From an uncultured Methanoregula sp. (GTDB lineage: Archaea > Halobacteriota > Methanomicrobia > Methanomicrobiales > Methanospirillaceae): a DNA stretch of 64,000 bases. The notes beneath the pieces are model-generated. The model had not been told where the DNA came from and ran no database searches. It worked only from the letters and a program-made list of their open reading frames with translations. The position numbers were made by a program, and so were the translations under genes. Shown here piece after piece: positions 1-9,113 of the stretch. Location: the NCBI RefSeq assembly GCF_963667735.1, contig NZ_OY763919.1, positions 744,001 to 808,000 on the forward strand, in the 5' to 3' direction. The stretch's first letter is position 1. Each line of letters opens with the position of its first letter.

Positions 1-690
1 GTCGAATTTCCACGGGAGGATCGCAGGAAGCCGGCGGGCATCTGCAAGCAGGGGGAGCACGTTTCCGGCCCGGTTCTTTGCGAGGTTCTCAAGCATGAGT
101 TCGATCGCCTTCGGGTTGAGATCGGCGGCGGCAACAAAGGAGGCCCGGGCAGCAAGCGTGATGGCAAACGGTCCTACCCCGGCAAACATATCGAGCACCG
201 TCTCCTCACTTTGGACCTGCAGAAGAATACGCTGCCGCTCGGTCGAGAGCCGGGCGGAGAAGTAGGCACCGGCCAGGTCCACGACGAACCGGTGGCCGTG
301 CTCGGTCACGACCGTCCGGGTTGTCAGTTCACCCGCGAGCACGCAAAATTCCCGCGTGCGGTATTCGCCATGCACCTCCCCTTCGGCAAAGACAACCGTG
401 TGGAGCGAGGGGCGGGAGGCAAGGATCTTCTGAGCACCGGCCGGATCGTTCTCCTGCATAATTGCAATCCCTCCGACCAGCTCGTGCCGGGGCAGCGGTT
501 CCCGGCCCGGATGGGCCTCGAACTCAAACCGGTCCGCACCGGTCCGCGGACCCGTCAGGGGGAGAACAAGGGCATCCCCGTCCCTGATGACCCGGAGCGT
601 GGCATCGAGCGCGCCTTCCCTAATTAGCGCCTGCCGCATCTCCTCGCCCTGCCGTGCCGGCACCCGGAGCCCCCATTGCCAAACCGTCAT
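1..690 (-). CDS. trm5: tRNA (guanine37-N1)-methyltransferase Trm5, partial
   Basis: This is the N-terminal 230 codons of a Trm5/COG2520 SAM-dependent methyltransferase; the gene runs off the left edge of the window. Trm5 methylates N1 of G37 next to the anticodon to prevent frameshifting. Around residues 168-182 the class I methyltransferase SAM-binding motif DMFAGVGPFAITLAA is visible, followed by the motif NPKAIELMLENLAKN that is typical of the family. The start is the ATG at 690. A TATA-like box centred near 716 on this strand would place transcription start at about 690, so the mRNA may be leaderless. It is divergent from hmgA with only 44 bases between. The family is clear; whether it acts only on m1G37 or also as a wyosine-pathway Trm5 cannot be told from the fragment. 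Confidence 0.9.
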   Translation of the reverse strand, partial: MTVWQWGLRVPARQGEEMRQALIREGALDATLRVIRDGDALVLPLTGPRTGADRFEFEAHPGREPLPRHELVGGIAIMQENDPAGAQKILASRPSLHTVVFAEGEVHGEYRTREFCVLAGELTTRTVVTEHGHRFVVDLAGAYFSARLSTERQRILLQVQSEETVLDMFAGVGPFAITLAARASFVAAADLNPKAIELMLENLAKNRAGNVLPLLADARRLPAILPWKFD

Positions 691-697
691 CCTGACC

Positions 698-729
698 ACG
701 TATATCATAACAGTATACGTCCTAACAGT
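698..729. promoter_or_regulatory. Divergent trm5/hmgA promoter with paired TATA boxes
   Basis: Two 7-base arms, ACGTATA (698-704) and TATACGT (714-720), form a perfect inverted repeat with a 9-base spacer. Each arm lies about 26-30 bases from one of the two divergent ATG codons (690 and 735), so the arms themselves look like the two TATA boxes. A 7-base direct repeat TAACAGT occurs at 708-714 and 723-729. Function as an operator is inference. Confidence 0.5.
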
Positions 730-734
730 TATTC

Positions 735-2012
735 ATGGCTGATGATGCTGGGCGCCGCAACGATACCGGGAACGGTGCAAAGTCAGGTCACGATAATGAG
801 AGGGAGACTATCATTCGCTCGCGGCTGAAAGACGGGACGCTCAAACTGTACGAACTGGAGAAGGAACTCTCGCCGCTGGATGCGATAAGGGTCAGGCGCG
901 AGTTCATCCAGGAGGAGACCGGAACCGAACTGGAAAACATCGGCATCTTCTCCATCGATATCGAACGCGTGGTCAAGCGCAACTGCGAGAACATGATAGG
1001 TACCATCCAGGTGCCGGTCGGGGTTGCCGGGCCGATGCTCATCAACGGGGGATATGCCCAGGGGAATTACTGGCTTCCCCTCGCGACAACGGAGGGTGCG
1101 CTGATTGCCTCGGTCAACCGGGGATGCGGTGCCATCACCAAAGCCGGTGGGGCGGAAGTCCGCGTGCTTCACGACGGCATGACCCGGGCGCCGGTCTTTG
1201 CCGCAGACAGTGTCGGCCATGCTGCGCAGGTCTGCGACTGGGTGAGCGTTCACCGCGACGAGCTCAGGACCGTTGCAGAGAGCACGACCTCGCACGGGAA
1301 ACTCACCGACATCGTCACGTTCGTTGCGGGAACCAGCGTCTACGTACGGCTCGAGTTCGATACCAAGGATGCGATGGGCATGAATATGGTCACCATCGCA
1401 AGTGCCAAGGTCGCCGACCTGATCGCCCAGGGAACCGGCGTGCGCCTCATAGCCCTCTCGGGCAACATGTGCTCCGACAAGAAACCCGCTGCAATCAACG
1501 GCATCATGGGCCGGGGCCGGAGCGTTGTTGCCGGTGTCGCCCTCTCCCACGAACTGATAAGCTCGGTCCTCAAGACCGATGCAAAGACGCTCGCGGAAGT
1601 GAACTACCGCAAGAACCTTGTCGGCTCTGCCCGGGCCGGGGCAATGGGCTTCAATGCCCATGCAGCCAATGTCGTTGCCGCGATGTTCATAGCCTGCGGG
1701 CAGGACGCCGCCCACGCGATCGATGGCAGCACCTGCATCACCACGGTCGACCTGACAGAGACTGGTGCATATGTCGCCGTGACCCTTCCCTCCCTCCCGG
1801 TCGGAACCGTTGGCGGCGGGACCGGCGTAGAGACCCAGCAGGAATGCCTCAGGCTGCTCGGCGTTGCCGGGAGCGGGACGCCTCCGGGAACCAATGCAAA
1901 GAAACTCGCGGAGATCATCGGGGCCGCGGTCCTGGCCGGCGAACTCTCGCTCCTCGGCGCCCTTGCCGCCCAGCACCTTGCCCGGGCCCACCAGCAGCTC
2001 GGCCGGGGATAA
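735..2012 (+). CDS. hmgA: 3-hydroxy-3-methylglutaryl-CoA reductase (class I)
   Basis: The enzyme reduces HMG-CoA to mevalonate with NADPH, the committed step to archaeal isoprenoid lipids. At 425 residues it has the usual archaeal length. Visible motifs are ENMIGTIQVPVGVAGP (about 85-100), the catalytic-Glu segment PLATTEGAL (about 115-123), GMNMVTIASAKV (about 216), the catalytic Lys in SDKKPAAINGI (about 250), the catalytic Asp in CGQDAAH (about 325), the NADPH-binding GTVGGGTG (about 358) and the C-terminal catalytic His in RAHQQ (about 420). The first 25 residues are polar and poorly conserved, so a downstream start is possible. Downstream mevalonate-pathway genes (acnX, ubiD, ubiX) lie about 34 kb away in the same window. 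Confidence 0.96.
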   Translation: MADDAGRRNDTGNGAKSGHDNERETIIRSRLKDGTLKLYELEKELSPLDAIRVRREFIQEETGTELENIGIFSIDIERVVKRNCENMIGTIQVPVGVAGPMLINGGYAQGNYWLPLATTEGALIASVNRGCGAITKAGGAEVRVLHDGMTRAPVFAADSVGHAAQVCDWVSVHRDELRTVAESTTSHGKLTDIVTFVAGTSVYVRLEFDTKDAMGMNMVTIASAKVADLIAQGTGVRLIALSGNMCSDKKPAAINGIMGRGRSVVAGVALSHELISSVLKTDAKTLAEVNYRKNLVGSARAGAMGFNAHAANVVAAMFIACGQDAAHAIDGSTCITTVDLTETGAYVAVTLPSLPVGTVGGGTGVETQQECLRLLGVAGSGTPPGTNAKKLAEIIGAAVLAGELSLLGALAAQHLARAHQQLGRG

Positions 2013-2113
2013 CAGCGTTTTGTTCCCCGGAGCATTCCTTTTTTACAGAGGCCAGAACTGCAGATTCATTCATAGGTGCTTCGGAAAAGAGCACACAGGG
2101 CTTTCCAGAAGGA

Positions 2114-2599
2114 TCAGAACCGGAACCACTTCATCATGACAATGGCATCCTCGCCATTGGCATAATAATGATCAATGCCGAAGACAGGGCGGTATCCCAT
2201 CCGCAGGTAAAACCGCTGTGCTGCAGTATTGGAGACCCGCACTTCGAGCTGGACGCCGGTTGCGAGTTCCACGGCAACCTGGTGTTCGAGCCGGCGCACG
2301 AGGAGCCTGCCGATCCCCTTCCCGCGGTAGCGGGGGGAGACGCCGATGTTGCAGAGATGGCCGTAGATATTCTCTCCGGTATCCTCGAGGCCGCCGATCA
2401 CAAACCCGACCACGGCCCCATCCGCAACAGCGACAAAATAAGTGGTCGGGTAATACGTGAGGGCTTCTAAAAAAGCGGACTGTTCCCACGGGTCGATGAA
2501 GGACTCCTTCTCAATTTCAACTATGGCAGCGATATCCGATGGGGTGGCCTGCCGGATCTGCGGGAGGGGATAGGGGGCGAGATCATGGGGACGGATCAC
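2114..2599 (-). CDS. rimI: Ribosomal protein N-terminal acetyltransferase RimI-like (GNAT)
   Basis: This 161-residue GNAT-fold protein resembles RimI/ArdA N-terminal acetyltransferases, which transfer acetyl from acetyl-CoA to protein N termini. The acetyl-CoA pyrophosphate loop is seen as VSPRYRGKGIGRLLVRRL (about 88-105), preceded by the beta-4 stretch and followed by VRVSNTAAQRFYLRMGY with the usual Asn and Tyr. The start is GTG at 2599, with an AGGTG sequence about 8 bases upstream. It is convergent with hmgA. Family assignment is firm; the exact substrate is not known from sequence. Confidence 0.85.
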   Translation of the reverse strand: MIRPHDLAPYPLPQIRQATPSDIAAIVEIEKESFIDPWEQSAFLEALTYYPTTYFVAVADGAVVGFVIGGLEDTGENIYGHLCNIGVSPRYRGKGIGRLLVRRLEHQVAVELATGVQLEVRVSNTAAQRFYLRMGYRPVFGIDHYYANGEDAIVMMKWFRF

Positions 2600-2753
2600 G
2601 AAAGCACCTGCTCGTTCTCCGGAATAGTGGGCCTGAGGGTAAAAAAACCTAGTGCATCAGGTGGCAGATACCCGGCAGTGCTGAAAAATATAAGGATGTA
2701 CGCCAAAGTACAGCAAGCAGTTTGGGTTCCCCGGGATAGGGGACGGATGTGAA

Positions 2754-4019
2754 ATGGTCAGGATCTATCGTTTTTGTGGGGTAAGGCCGGTCAGTTCGGC
2801 AGCCCCGGCGATTGCGGCAGTACCGTATGATGTGGTAACCGCGGAAGAGGCGCAGGCAATCATCAAGAAGAACCCGAAGAGTTTCCTGCGCGTCAGCCGC
2901 CCGGATGCGGAGATGCCGGAGATTCCTGCCAATGATGCACGCATTTACGAGCGGGCACGCGAGAACTTCGAGGCTCTTGTTGCATCAGGAGAGATGCAGA
3001 GGGATCCGGCTCCGGGAATGTACCTGTACCGGGTCCGGCAGGACGGGGACGAGTTCCTCGGTCTCTGCTGCTGCCTGGACGTGGACGATTACCGGACAAC
3101 AAAGATCCGAAGGCACGAACAGACAAGGTACGACAAGGAGGAAGACCGCACGCGCCACATCGGCACGACAAAGACGCACAACGGGCCGGTCGTGCTGCTG
3201 TACCAGGATACGGACGAGCTCTTCCGGTATGTAGCTTCGCTCGTTCCGGCACCTGCCGTTCCGGATGCCGAAGTGAAAGCTGACGGCGGGGGAGTCCACC
3301 AGATCTTCAGGATAACGGATGCGGCTGCCCTCAGCCGTCTCGAAGAACTCTTCGCATCCGTTCCCGCGCTCTATATCGCAGACGGCCACCACCGGGCAAA
3401 AGCCGCCGTGAACGTGGCAGACCGCCGGATCGCAGAGGGGCTTCCGGCAGAGGGCGAAGTGGCAAAGTTCATGGGAGTCATGTTCGCCCACAACCGGGTG
3501 AAGATCCATGGCTACAGCCGGCTCCTGACCGATCTCGGCACCTTTACCCATGAATCGTTCCTTACCGAATTCCGGAAATATTTCGATGTGAAACCCTATG
3601 GCCGGGTGAACGGCAGGCAGTTCAATATCCCGCCGAAGATCAAATCCCCGGAGAAGTACCATATCGTGCACATGTACCTGGCCGGCGAATGGTACGAGTG
3701 CACCCGCCCGCTGGAGAAGGGCGTGCCCCCCCTGGAATCGCTCGACGTTGCCGTGCTCCAGAAGTACGTGCTCGAAGGCATGCTCGGGATAACCGATCCC
3801 CGGGGCGATGCCCGGCTCCAGTACCTTGGCGGGGCCCGGCCGGTCGCCGATCTCGAGAAACTGGTGGATGCAGGCGCCTACCGGCTCGCGTTTGCCATGC
3901 AGCCGGTCCGGGTCGGGACGGTTCTCTCGATCGCCGATGCTGGCGGGGTCATGCCACCCAAGTCCACGTGGTTCGAGCCCAAGCTCTTAAGCGGGCTTGT
4001 CGTCCACACCTTCGAGTGA
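2754..4019 (+). CDS. DUF1015 family protein
   Basis: A 421-residue member of the DUF1015 (COG4198) family, found widely in methanogens and some bacteria; its biochemical role is not established to my knowledge. The N terminus shows the family's FCGVRP and VPYDVV elements, and a central DGHHR motif (about 206-210) and the preceding hydrophobic strand are characteristic. The start is the ATG at 2754, after a purine-rich stretch ending GGATGTGAA. A TATA-like AAATATAAGG lies near 2685-2695. It is followed by hisG with a 57-base gap, but I do not infer a histidine role from this. Confidence 0.85.
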   Translation: MVRIYRFCGVRPVSSAAPAIAAVPYDVVTAEEAQAIIKKNPKSFLRVSRPDAEMPEIPANDARIYERARENFEALVASGEMQRDPAPGMYLYRVRQDGDEFLGLCCCLDVDDYRTTKIRRHEQTRYDKEEDRTRHIGTTKTHNGPVVLLYQDTDELFRYVASLVPAPAVPDAEVKADGGGVHQIFRITDAAALSRLEELFASVPALYIADGHHRAKAAVNVADRRIAEGLPAEGEVAKFMGVMFAHNRVKIHGYSRLLTDLGTFTHESFLTEFRKYFDVKPYGRVNGRQFNIPPKIKSPEKYHIVHMYLAGEWYECTRPLEKGVPPLESLDVAVLQKYVLEGMLGITDPRGDARLQYLGGARPVADLEKLVDAGAYRLAFAMQPVRVGTVLSIADAGGVMPPKSTWFEPKLLSGLVVHTFE

Positions 4020-4076
4020 CCGGACAAAAACCAATACCTTCACCTTTATTGTTTTTTGCAGCGGATACGGTAGGGT

Positions 4077-4949
4077 ATGATCACCCTCGCCCTCCCCAAA
4101 GGCAGCCTCGAGGCGCAGACCCTTCAGCTCTTCAAGGAAGCTGACCTCGAAGTGAAACGAACGGACCGCGACTACAATCCCTGCATCAATGATGCCCGGG
4201 TCGGCAAAGTGAAGATCCTCCGGCCGCAGGAGATCCCGATCTATGTGGACAAAGGATACTTCGATCTCGGCATCTCGGGTCTCGACTGGGTGCACGAGAC
4301 CTGCTCCGATGTTGTTGAGGTGGCCAACCTCTCGTACAGCAAGACCGGCGAAGGGAATGTGAAGATCGTGATAGCAGTCCACCGCGACGAGCCGATCGAG
4401 AATGTCAGCCAGATCCGCCCGGACAGCAGGGTCACGACCGAATATCCCGAGCTGACCCGGAAATTTTTTGAGAAACTGGGCATACCGGTCCAGATGTTCC
4501 ACTCCTACGGTGCATCGGAAGCAAAAGTCCCGGACCTCATGGACGTTGTGGTGGACTTGACCGAGACCGGGACAACGCTGCGCAAGAACGGGCTCAAGAT
4601 CATCGGCCAGATCATGGAGTCCCACACGGTGATCATCGCGAACAAGAAGAGCTGGGCAGACCCGGAGAAGCGCCGGGAGATCGAGGAGATACGAACGCTC
4701 CTCTTCGGCGTCATCGATGCCCGGCACAAGGTGCTCCTTACGATGAACGTGCCCGGATCCTCGATGGAGAGGATCGTTTCAGCCCTCCCGGCCATGAAGA
4801 AGCCTACCGTGAGCCAGCTGCACGGGATAGATTACTACAGTATCCAGACCGTGGTCCCCAAGAACTCGGTCAACAGCCTCATCCCGAAACTCAAGGCCTG
4901 CGGCGCGGAAGATATCCTGGAGATCCCGATCTCCAAGATCGTGCCCTGA
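4077..4949 (+). CDS. hisG: ATP phosphoribosyltransferase, long form
   Basis: HisG condenses ATP and PRPP in the first step of histidine synthesis. The protein starts MITLALPKGSLE, the standard HisG N terminus, and has the PRPP-binding region VVDLTETGTTLRKNGL around residues 157-172. At 290 residues with an extra C-terminal regulatory domain (about 215-290, ending EDILEIPISKIVP) it is the long, hexameric, histidine-inhibited form that does not need HisZ. No other his gene is in the window. The start ATG at 4077 has no strong ribosome site nearby. Confidence 0.95.
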   Translation: MITLALPKGSLEAQTLQLFKEADLEVKRTDRDYNPCINDARVGKVKILRPQEIPIYVDKGYFDLGISGLDWVHETCSDVVEVANLSYSKTGEGNVKIVIAVHRDEPIENVSQIRPDSRVTTEYPELTRKFFEKLGIPVQMFHSYGASEAKVPDLMDVVVDLTETGTTLRKNGLKIIGQIMESHTVIIANKKSWADPEKRREIEEIRTLLFGVIDARHKVLLTMNVPGSSMERIVSALPAMKKPTVSQLHGIDYYSIQTVVPKNSVNSLIPKLKACGAEDILEIPISKIVP

Positions 4950-4966
4950 GGGGTGTAGATCCTATC

Positions 4967-4972
4967 TTTTTT
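4967..4972 (+). terminator. Oligo-T terminator after hisG
   Basis: A run of six T lies 17 bases after the hisG stop in the 70-base gap between hisG and the convergent von Willebrand A gene. Archaeal transcription usually ends at such oligo-T tracts without a hairpin. Confidence 0.4.
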
Positions 4973-5019
4973 AGCAGTATCCCTAAAATTTTTCAGGAGG
5001 GCCAATCCGGATCGTCCGG

Positions 5020-8000
5020 TCATTCGAGCTTGATGAATGGCCGCACGGACCCGTCAGTCTTTGCATGGAGCGCATAATCGGAGGCTTCTTTCTCTCCATA
5101 GGTCTCTGCCCAGACCGTAATCCGGTACGTCTCGCCGGACTTCATCTTCAGCAGGCTGGTATCAATGGAGACCGAATCCGGAGTAGTTCCCGCAGATTTA
5201 TCAGCAACCGATTGCGGAATAACCAGCCATTCCGTGTGGGAGGTTCCCGAACACGGGACAGGGGTTGTTCCGCTCTCTGAACAATACAACAACTTCTCGT
5301 GCACCGTGCTGCTCCCTTCATATACGGTATTCCAGGAGACCGTCCACCGGCCGGGATCGGTTGTGCTGCCCGCGATCGCGACATCTTTTACCAGGAGGGC
5401 TGCCGTTGGCACAAAGGGGTTGTTCACCAGGCTCTGGTGGGTGGTCCAGGTTTTGGAGGGCACAGTCACGGTCTGGCTCTTCCCGGTCACCGCGTCGATG
5501 AACGTGACAGGGCTGTTCTCGCCAAAGATCCCGATCTGGCCGGCCTTCTTGAGCCTGAACTGGATGTTTGTCATCCATACATCGTTGAGTATGATCTTTC
5601 CCACATCGAATTCCAGCTTTTTGGAAGTCAGCCCCGGGAGTGTTGTCGGGTTTGTCCAGTTGCCGGTATCGTCCCGGACCAGGGTGTAATAGGTATTCTT
5701 CGGGGGGGTTACCGGAACCTCGGTGTACTTGGTTATATAGGTGGAGGAGGAGGTTCCGCCCCCGGGGGTGTACACGTATTCAAGGTACTCGCCCACCGTG
5801 TTCCCCGTGACAAGGTTACCATCAACCGTGATTTTGCTGAAGTCCGTGATGAGCTGGGTCTGCCCGCCCGCCTGTTCGTTCAGTGCGCCGGCAATATCAG
5901 TATAGATGTTCGCAAGTTCGGCCGGGGCGCCGGCTGAATAATATTTCCCCCCGGTAGCGGTCGCATACCTGGTCAGTTCATCGCTGTCTGCATCGGATCC
6001 CAGGCCGATGGTGAAGATTTTTATCTTGTTGTTCTTTGCATACGTGATGACGCTGCCGGTACCGACCCCGTTCCCGAGGCTTTTGCTGCCGGAACCGCCT
6101 TCGGGATTCTGGCCGGTTGAATACACCCCGTCCGTCAGCAGGATGATGGCCCGAATGGGCCTTTCTGCCGAGTACGCGGGAAACATGTTCACCGCAGAGT
6201 ACAGGCCTTCCCTCATCGGGGTCCCGCCGGCAGGCACGATCCCGTTGAGCGCATCGGTCACCTCCGTCTGGGTATGCGAGTCCAGGGAGAGATCCTGGTG
6301 GGTGTGAACCCCGTAGCCATAATTCTGGGGATTCCCGTTATTGTAATGGGCATTGAGGTACTGCTGGTGAGCAGAACTGGGATCATATCTTGAACTCCCG
6401 TAGCTGCTGCAGCGGCTTCCGCACTCTTTTGCTGAATCATCCGCCACCCAGTACCAGCCATCCAGATAATAGGAACTCGCGTAATACACATTGTCCCAGT
6501 CCCAGGACGTTCCCGAGCTCACCGGTGCTAATGCTGCAATACCCGAATAGGAATCGGTATCACCGAAGGAGACTATCCCGATATGGTCCTTTCCTTCCGT
6601 GAGTTTTGCAGAGAATTTCTGCGCCGCATCCTTGGCAGTGACCATCCGGTCGGGAGAATCGTACAGCATGCTTCCCGACCGGTCATTACACAGCACGACA
6701 TCGATGGCCTTTGGCTGGAGGGCTGCACCGGTTCCCCGGATCCAAACCTTGACGTTGATGATATCCCCGACTTTGGGATCGGTCTTGTCGATCTCCGATT
6801 CAACCGTCAGGAACGGGTAGTTCTTCCAGACAAACGTGATCTCCCGGCTCTTGATCTCAGCGGTCTTCGGGTTGACCCACTTTGCCGTCACTTTGCAGGT
6901 TCCCGTTGCTGCCTCGTTATATCCGCTCTCGCTCTTCTTTGCAAACGTTCCCGGCACAAACTGCACGGTTGCATACCCGGAATCCCCGGTTGCAGCCGAA
7001 AGGGAACTTAAGGAAGACTGGGCGGTTTCGGTGAACGTAGGATACGAATCGGCCGATTTCTCGAACGTGACCGTCTGCCCCTTGACAGCATTGCCGGAGG
7101 AATCCACAACCCTGGCCTTGACATCAACGGCTTTTGCACCATCAACATCCATGCTGACCATGGTCTGGGGGCTCGCGGTCAGGATCATATCGACCGGATC
7201 CATGGGCAGGTATTCCACCGTCTGACTGCAGTACCCGTTGGTCCCGGTGTCCGTACAGAGGATCGTGGAGTTCAATGCCGTGGTTGTCCCAGGCACTACG
7301 GGTTTTGCAGTGATGGTGTACACACCGGCGATATCCTTCGGGCCGTACGGCGTTGAGGCCATACCCTCGGCATTGGTGCTCAGGTGGACCTCCTCGCCTG
7401 CCTTGGAGGAAGTGACATACAGATCCGCATTCTCTACCGGATTCTGGTACCGGTCAAGGACGGTCCAGTAGAACGTGAAGCGGTGATCGGGATCTTTTCC
7501 ATCGGCCGGATAGGATGAGGGGGACGGGTGTACCTGGACCAAGTAGAACGGATTGCTCTCCGCCACCCCGTTGATGGTGACGGGTTCGCCCAGGTAGGAG
7601 CCTACCGGGTAGACCTGGACGATGTTGAGACCGGCCTGCGTCGAGACCCGGAGATCCACGGAAACTGTTCCGCTGGCATCAGTGGGTACGGACAGGTCCT
7701 GGACATACCCGGTTCCTTTCAGGAGGCCGGAACCACCGTCTCCCGACATATGGAGGAGGATGGTGTGGGTCTCCGCGGGATTTTTGTTGTCCGCGGGGTT
7801 TCCTGAAATATCCACGAGCCGGATCGTGAGACGGGTTACCGAACCGACCGGTACATCATGCTGGTAACTGAATTCCGCATCCCACGGGGTATCGTGATCG
7901 ATCTTCTGGACACAGCTGAGGGGGAGCGTATTGACGCTGCCATCATTGTAGGTTAGAAGTGCGTTGATGGTTGCAGTCCCGCTTTTGGTACTTGTGCGGA

Positions 8001-8286
8001 ATACGGTCTGCGCCAGGCCATCGGGACCCGTTACCACGCTCTGGGCAGAGAGGGTTCCCAGATCTGATGAGTCGCCTGCAAGGGAAAATGCAACCGTCGC
8101 CCCGGATACGTCCGTTGCCGGTGAACCCTGCAGGACGTGAACGGTGATGGTTGACTGGTCATTGCCGTTTGCAACAAGCCAGCCGGAACTGCTGCTCGTC
8201 ATCGTGGATGGCGTCAGATCTGCAGCTGCTGCCATACTCACGATGAAAAAAAAGCCAAGAACAACAAGAATTGCCCGGTGGATCAT
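5020..8286 (-). CDS. Large secreted von Willebrand factor A domain protein
   Basis: A 1088-residue exported protein. Residues 1-22 form a signal peptide (hydrophobic core then SMAAAADL). Residues about 25-500 consist of several invasin/Big1-like immunoglobulin-type repeats, seen from recurring VSGATVAFSLAGD, VDSSGNAVKGQTVTFE and similar segments. A vWA domain follows at about 525-780 with a complete MIDAS metal site: DRSGS near 532, a Thr in GGTPMREGL and the Asp in LLTDGVYS. The C-terminal ~300 residues are beta-rich and hydrophilic; no C-terminal membrane anchor is seen. It probably acts outside the cell in adhesion or surface assembly (inference). It is divergently transcribed from the adjacent pilin-like operon, which suggests a shared role. 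Confidence 0.85.
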   Translation of the reverse strand: MIHRAILVVLGFFFIVSMAAAADLTPSTMTSSSSGWLVANGNDQSTITVHVLQGSPATDVSGATVAFSLAGDSSDLGTLSAQSVVTGPDGLAQTVFRTSTKSGTATINALLTYNDGSVNTLPLSCVQKIDHDTPWDAEFSYQHDVPVGSVTRLTIRLVDISGNPADNKNPAETHTILLHMSGDGGSGLLKGTGYVQDLSVPTDASGTVSVDLRVSTQAGLNIVQVYPVGSYLGEPVTINGVAESNPFYLVQVHPSPSSYPADGKDPDHRFTFYWTVLDRYQNPVENADLYVTSSKAGEEVHLSTNAEGMASTPYGPKDIAGVYTITAKPVVPGTTTALNSTILCTDTGTNGYCSQTVEYLPMDPVDMILTASPQTMVSMDVDGAKAVDVKARVVDSSGNAVKGQTVTFEKSADSYPTFTETAQSSLSSLSAATGDSGYATVQFVPGTFAKKSESGYNEAATGTCKVTAKWVNPKTAEIKSREITFVWKNYPFLTVESEIDKTDPKVGDIINVKVWIRGTGAALQPKAIDVVLCNDRSGSMLYDSPDRMVTAKDAAQKFSAKLTEGKDHIGIVSFGDTDSYSGIAALAPVSSGTSWDWDNVYYASSYYLDGWYWVADDSAKECGSRCSSYGSSRYDPSSAHQQYLNAHYNNGNPQNYGYGVHTHQDLSLDSHTQTEVTDALNGIVPAGGTPMREGLYSAVNMFPAYSAERPIRAIILLTDGVYSTGQNPEGGSGSKSLGNGVGTGSVITYAKNNKIKIFTIGLGSDADSDELTRYATATGGKYYSAGAPAELANIYTDIAGALNEQAGGQTQLITDFSKITVDGNLVTGNTVGEYLEYVYTPGGGTSSSTYITKYTEVPVTPPKNTYYTLVRDDTGNWTNPTTLPGLTSKKLEFDVGKIILNDVWMTNIQFRLKKAGQIGIFGENSPVTFIDAVTGKSQTVTVPSKTWTTHQSLVNNPFVPTAALLVKDVAIAGSTTDPGRWTVSWNTVYEGSSTVHEKLLYCSESGTTPVPCSGTSHTEWLVIPQSVADKSAGTTPDSVSIDTSLLKMKSGETYRITVWAETYGEKEASDYALHAKTDGSVRPFIKLE

Positions 8287-8492
8287 GGATCCGATCCCTT
8301 CTGTGTGTGGAATTGTATGTGATGTTATTTATACATTTTTATTTCTGAAAAGTCCTGTTTTTTTGTCAGATTGGTAAAATCGAAATAATATCGAGTTATA
8401 TTCCCCATTCTACGCGGTGGGGAAGCAGGTCTCATGTGCCGGAGGGCATCAACATATATAGTCCATGATTCCAAAAAAGCATGAGGAGGATT
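8287..8492. promoter_or_regulatory. Divergent promoters of the vWA gene and the pilin-like operon
   Basis: On the + strand a TATA box (CATATATAG, about 8453-8461) would start transcription near 8481-8486, just before a GAGGAGG ribosome site at 8483-8489 and the ATG at 8493. On the - strand a TATAAATAA element near 8325-8333 precedes the vWA gene, whose ATG at 8286 follows GAAGGGATCGG. The region is AT-rich relative to its surroundings and holds no gene. Confidence 0.5.
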
Positions 8493-9113
8493 ATGTACGC
8501 GCCGGACCGGATACGCGTCATCGCGCTTTTTACCCTAGTGCTGGTGCTGGCAGGCTGTTTGTCCGCGGGCTGCACTGCACCGGTTGCCGTTCGCGGGCAG
8601 AACGAGACCGGAAACGGGACCGATCTTGGGTTCCGGCCGGTAGCTGTTTCCGGGGAGCGGGCTGCTATCAGTTTCCGGGAGGCCGCAGCAGCTCTTTCCG
8701 ATCTCGTACCCGGTGCAGGGAACCGGTCTGCATCGAACTCTTCGGATCCCAAGATCCTGTATGTCCGGGGTACCGGTCTTGACCGGAACGGGGATGCAGC
8801 AAGCTGGATATTTGTCGTGCAGGACAACAACCGGACCTCCATTGTCACTGCTGAACAGAAGGGGACAACGCTTTCCGAATGGAGAGGGGCATTTCCCAGG
8901 CAGGAGATCCGTATGGAGTCAGTGCTCTCCCCGGCAGATCTCTTCCGGAAAAACGGTCCTGCACTTTTCTTAAACGAACAGGAGAACCAGACCCTGTCGC
9001 GGGATCTCGTCCTGTCGATGAACAACTATACCCTGACGATAGCCGGTAAGGGTGAGAAACGGGTTCTTGTGTTCGATGCGGGAACGGGAGCCCTGACGAG
9101 GTCAAATGGCTGA
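8493..9113 (+). CDS. Secreted lipoprotein-like protein, first gene of pilin-like operon
   Basis: A protein of about 206 residues that I do not recognise. The N terminus has a basic patch, a hydrophobic segment (VIALFTLVLVLAG) and two possible lipobox cysteines (LAGC and SAGC), so it is exported and probably lipid-anchored. The rest is a soluble beta-rich domain with several potential N-glycosylation sequons. Two ATGs compete: 8481 and 8493. I choose 8493 because GAGGAGG sits 3 bases upstream of it and inside the longer version. Its end overlaps the next gene by 8 bases, indicating translational coupling. It opens a six-gene operon of membrane-anchored small proteins. Confidence 0.65.
   Translation: MYAPDRIRVIALFTLVLVLAGCLSAGCTAPVAVRGQNETGNGTDLGFRPVAVSGERAAISFREAAAALSDLVPGAGNRSASNSSDPKILYVRGTGLDRNGDAASWIFVVQDNNRTSIVTAEQKGTTLSEWRGAFPRQEIRMESVLSPADLFRKNGPALFLNEQENQTLSRDLVLSMNNYTLTIAGKGEKRVLVFDAGTGALTRSNG

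Noticed and set aside
783..1991. Long open frame antisense to hmgA
   Set aside because: It mirrors the codons of a very well conserved gene; its product is low in hydrophobic structure, rich in Arg/Gly/Asp and matches no family. GC-rich third positions in this genome create such shadows.
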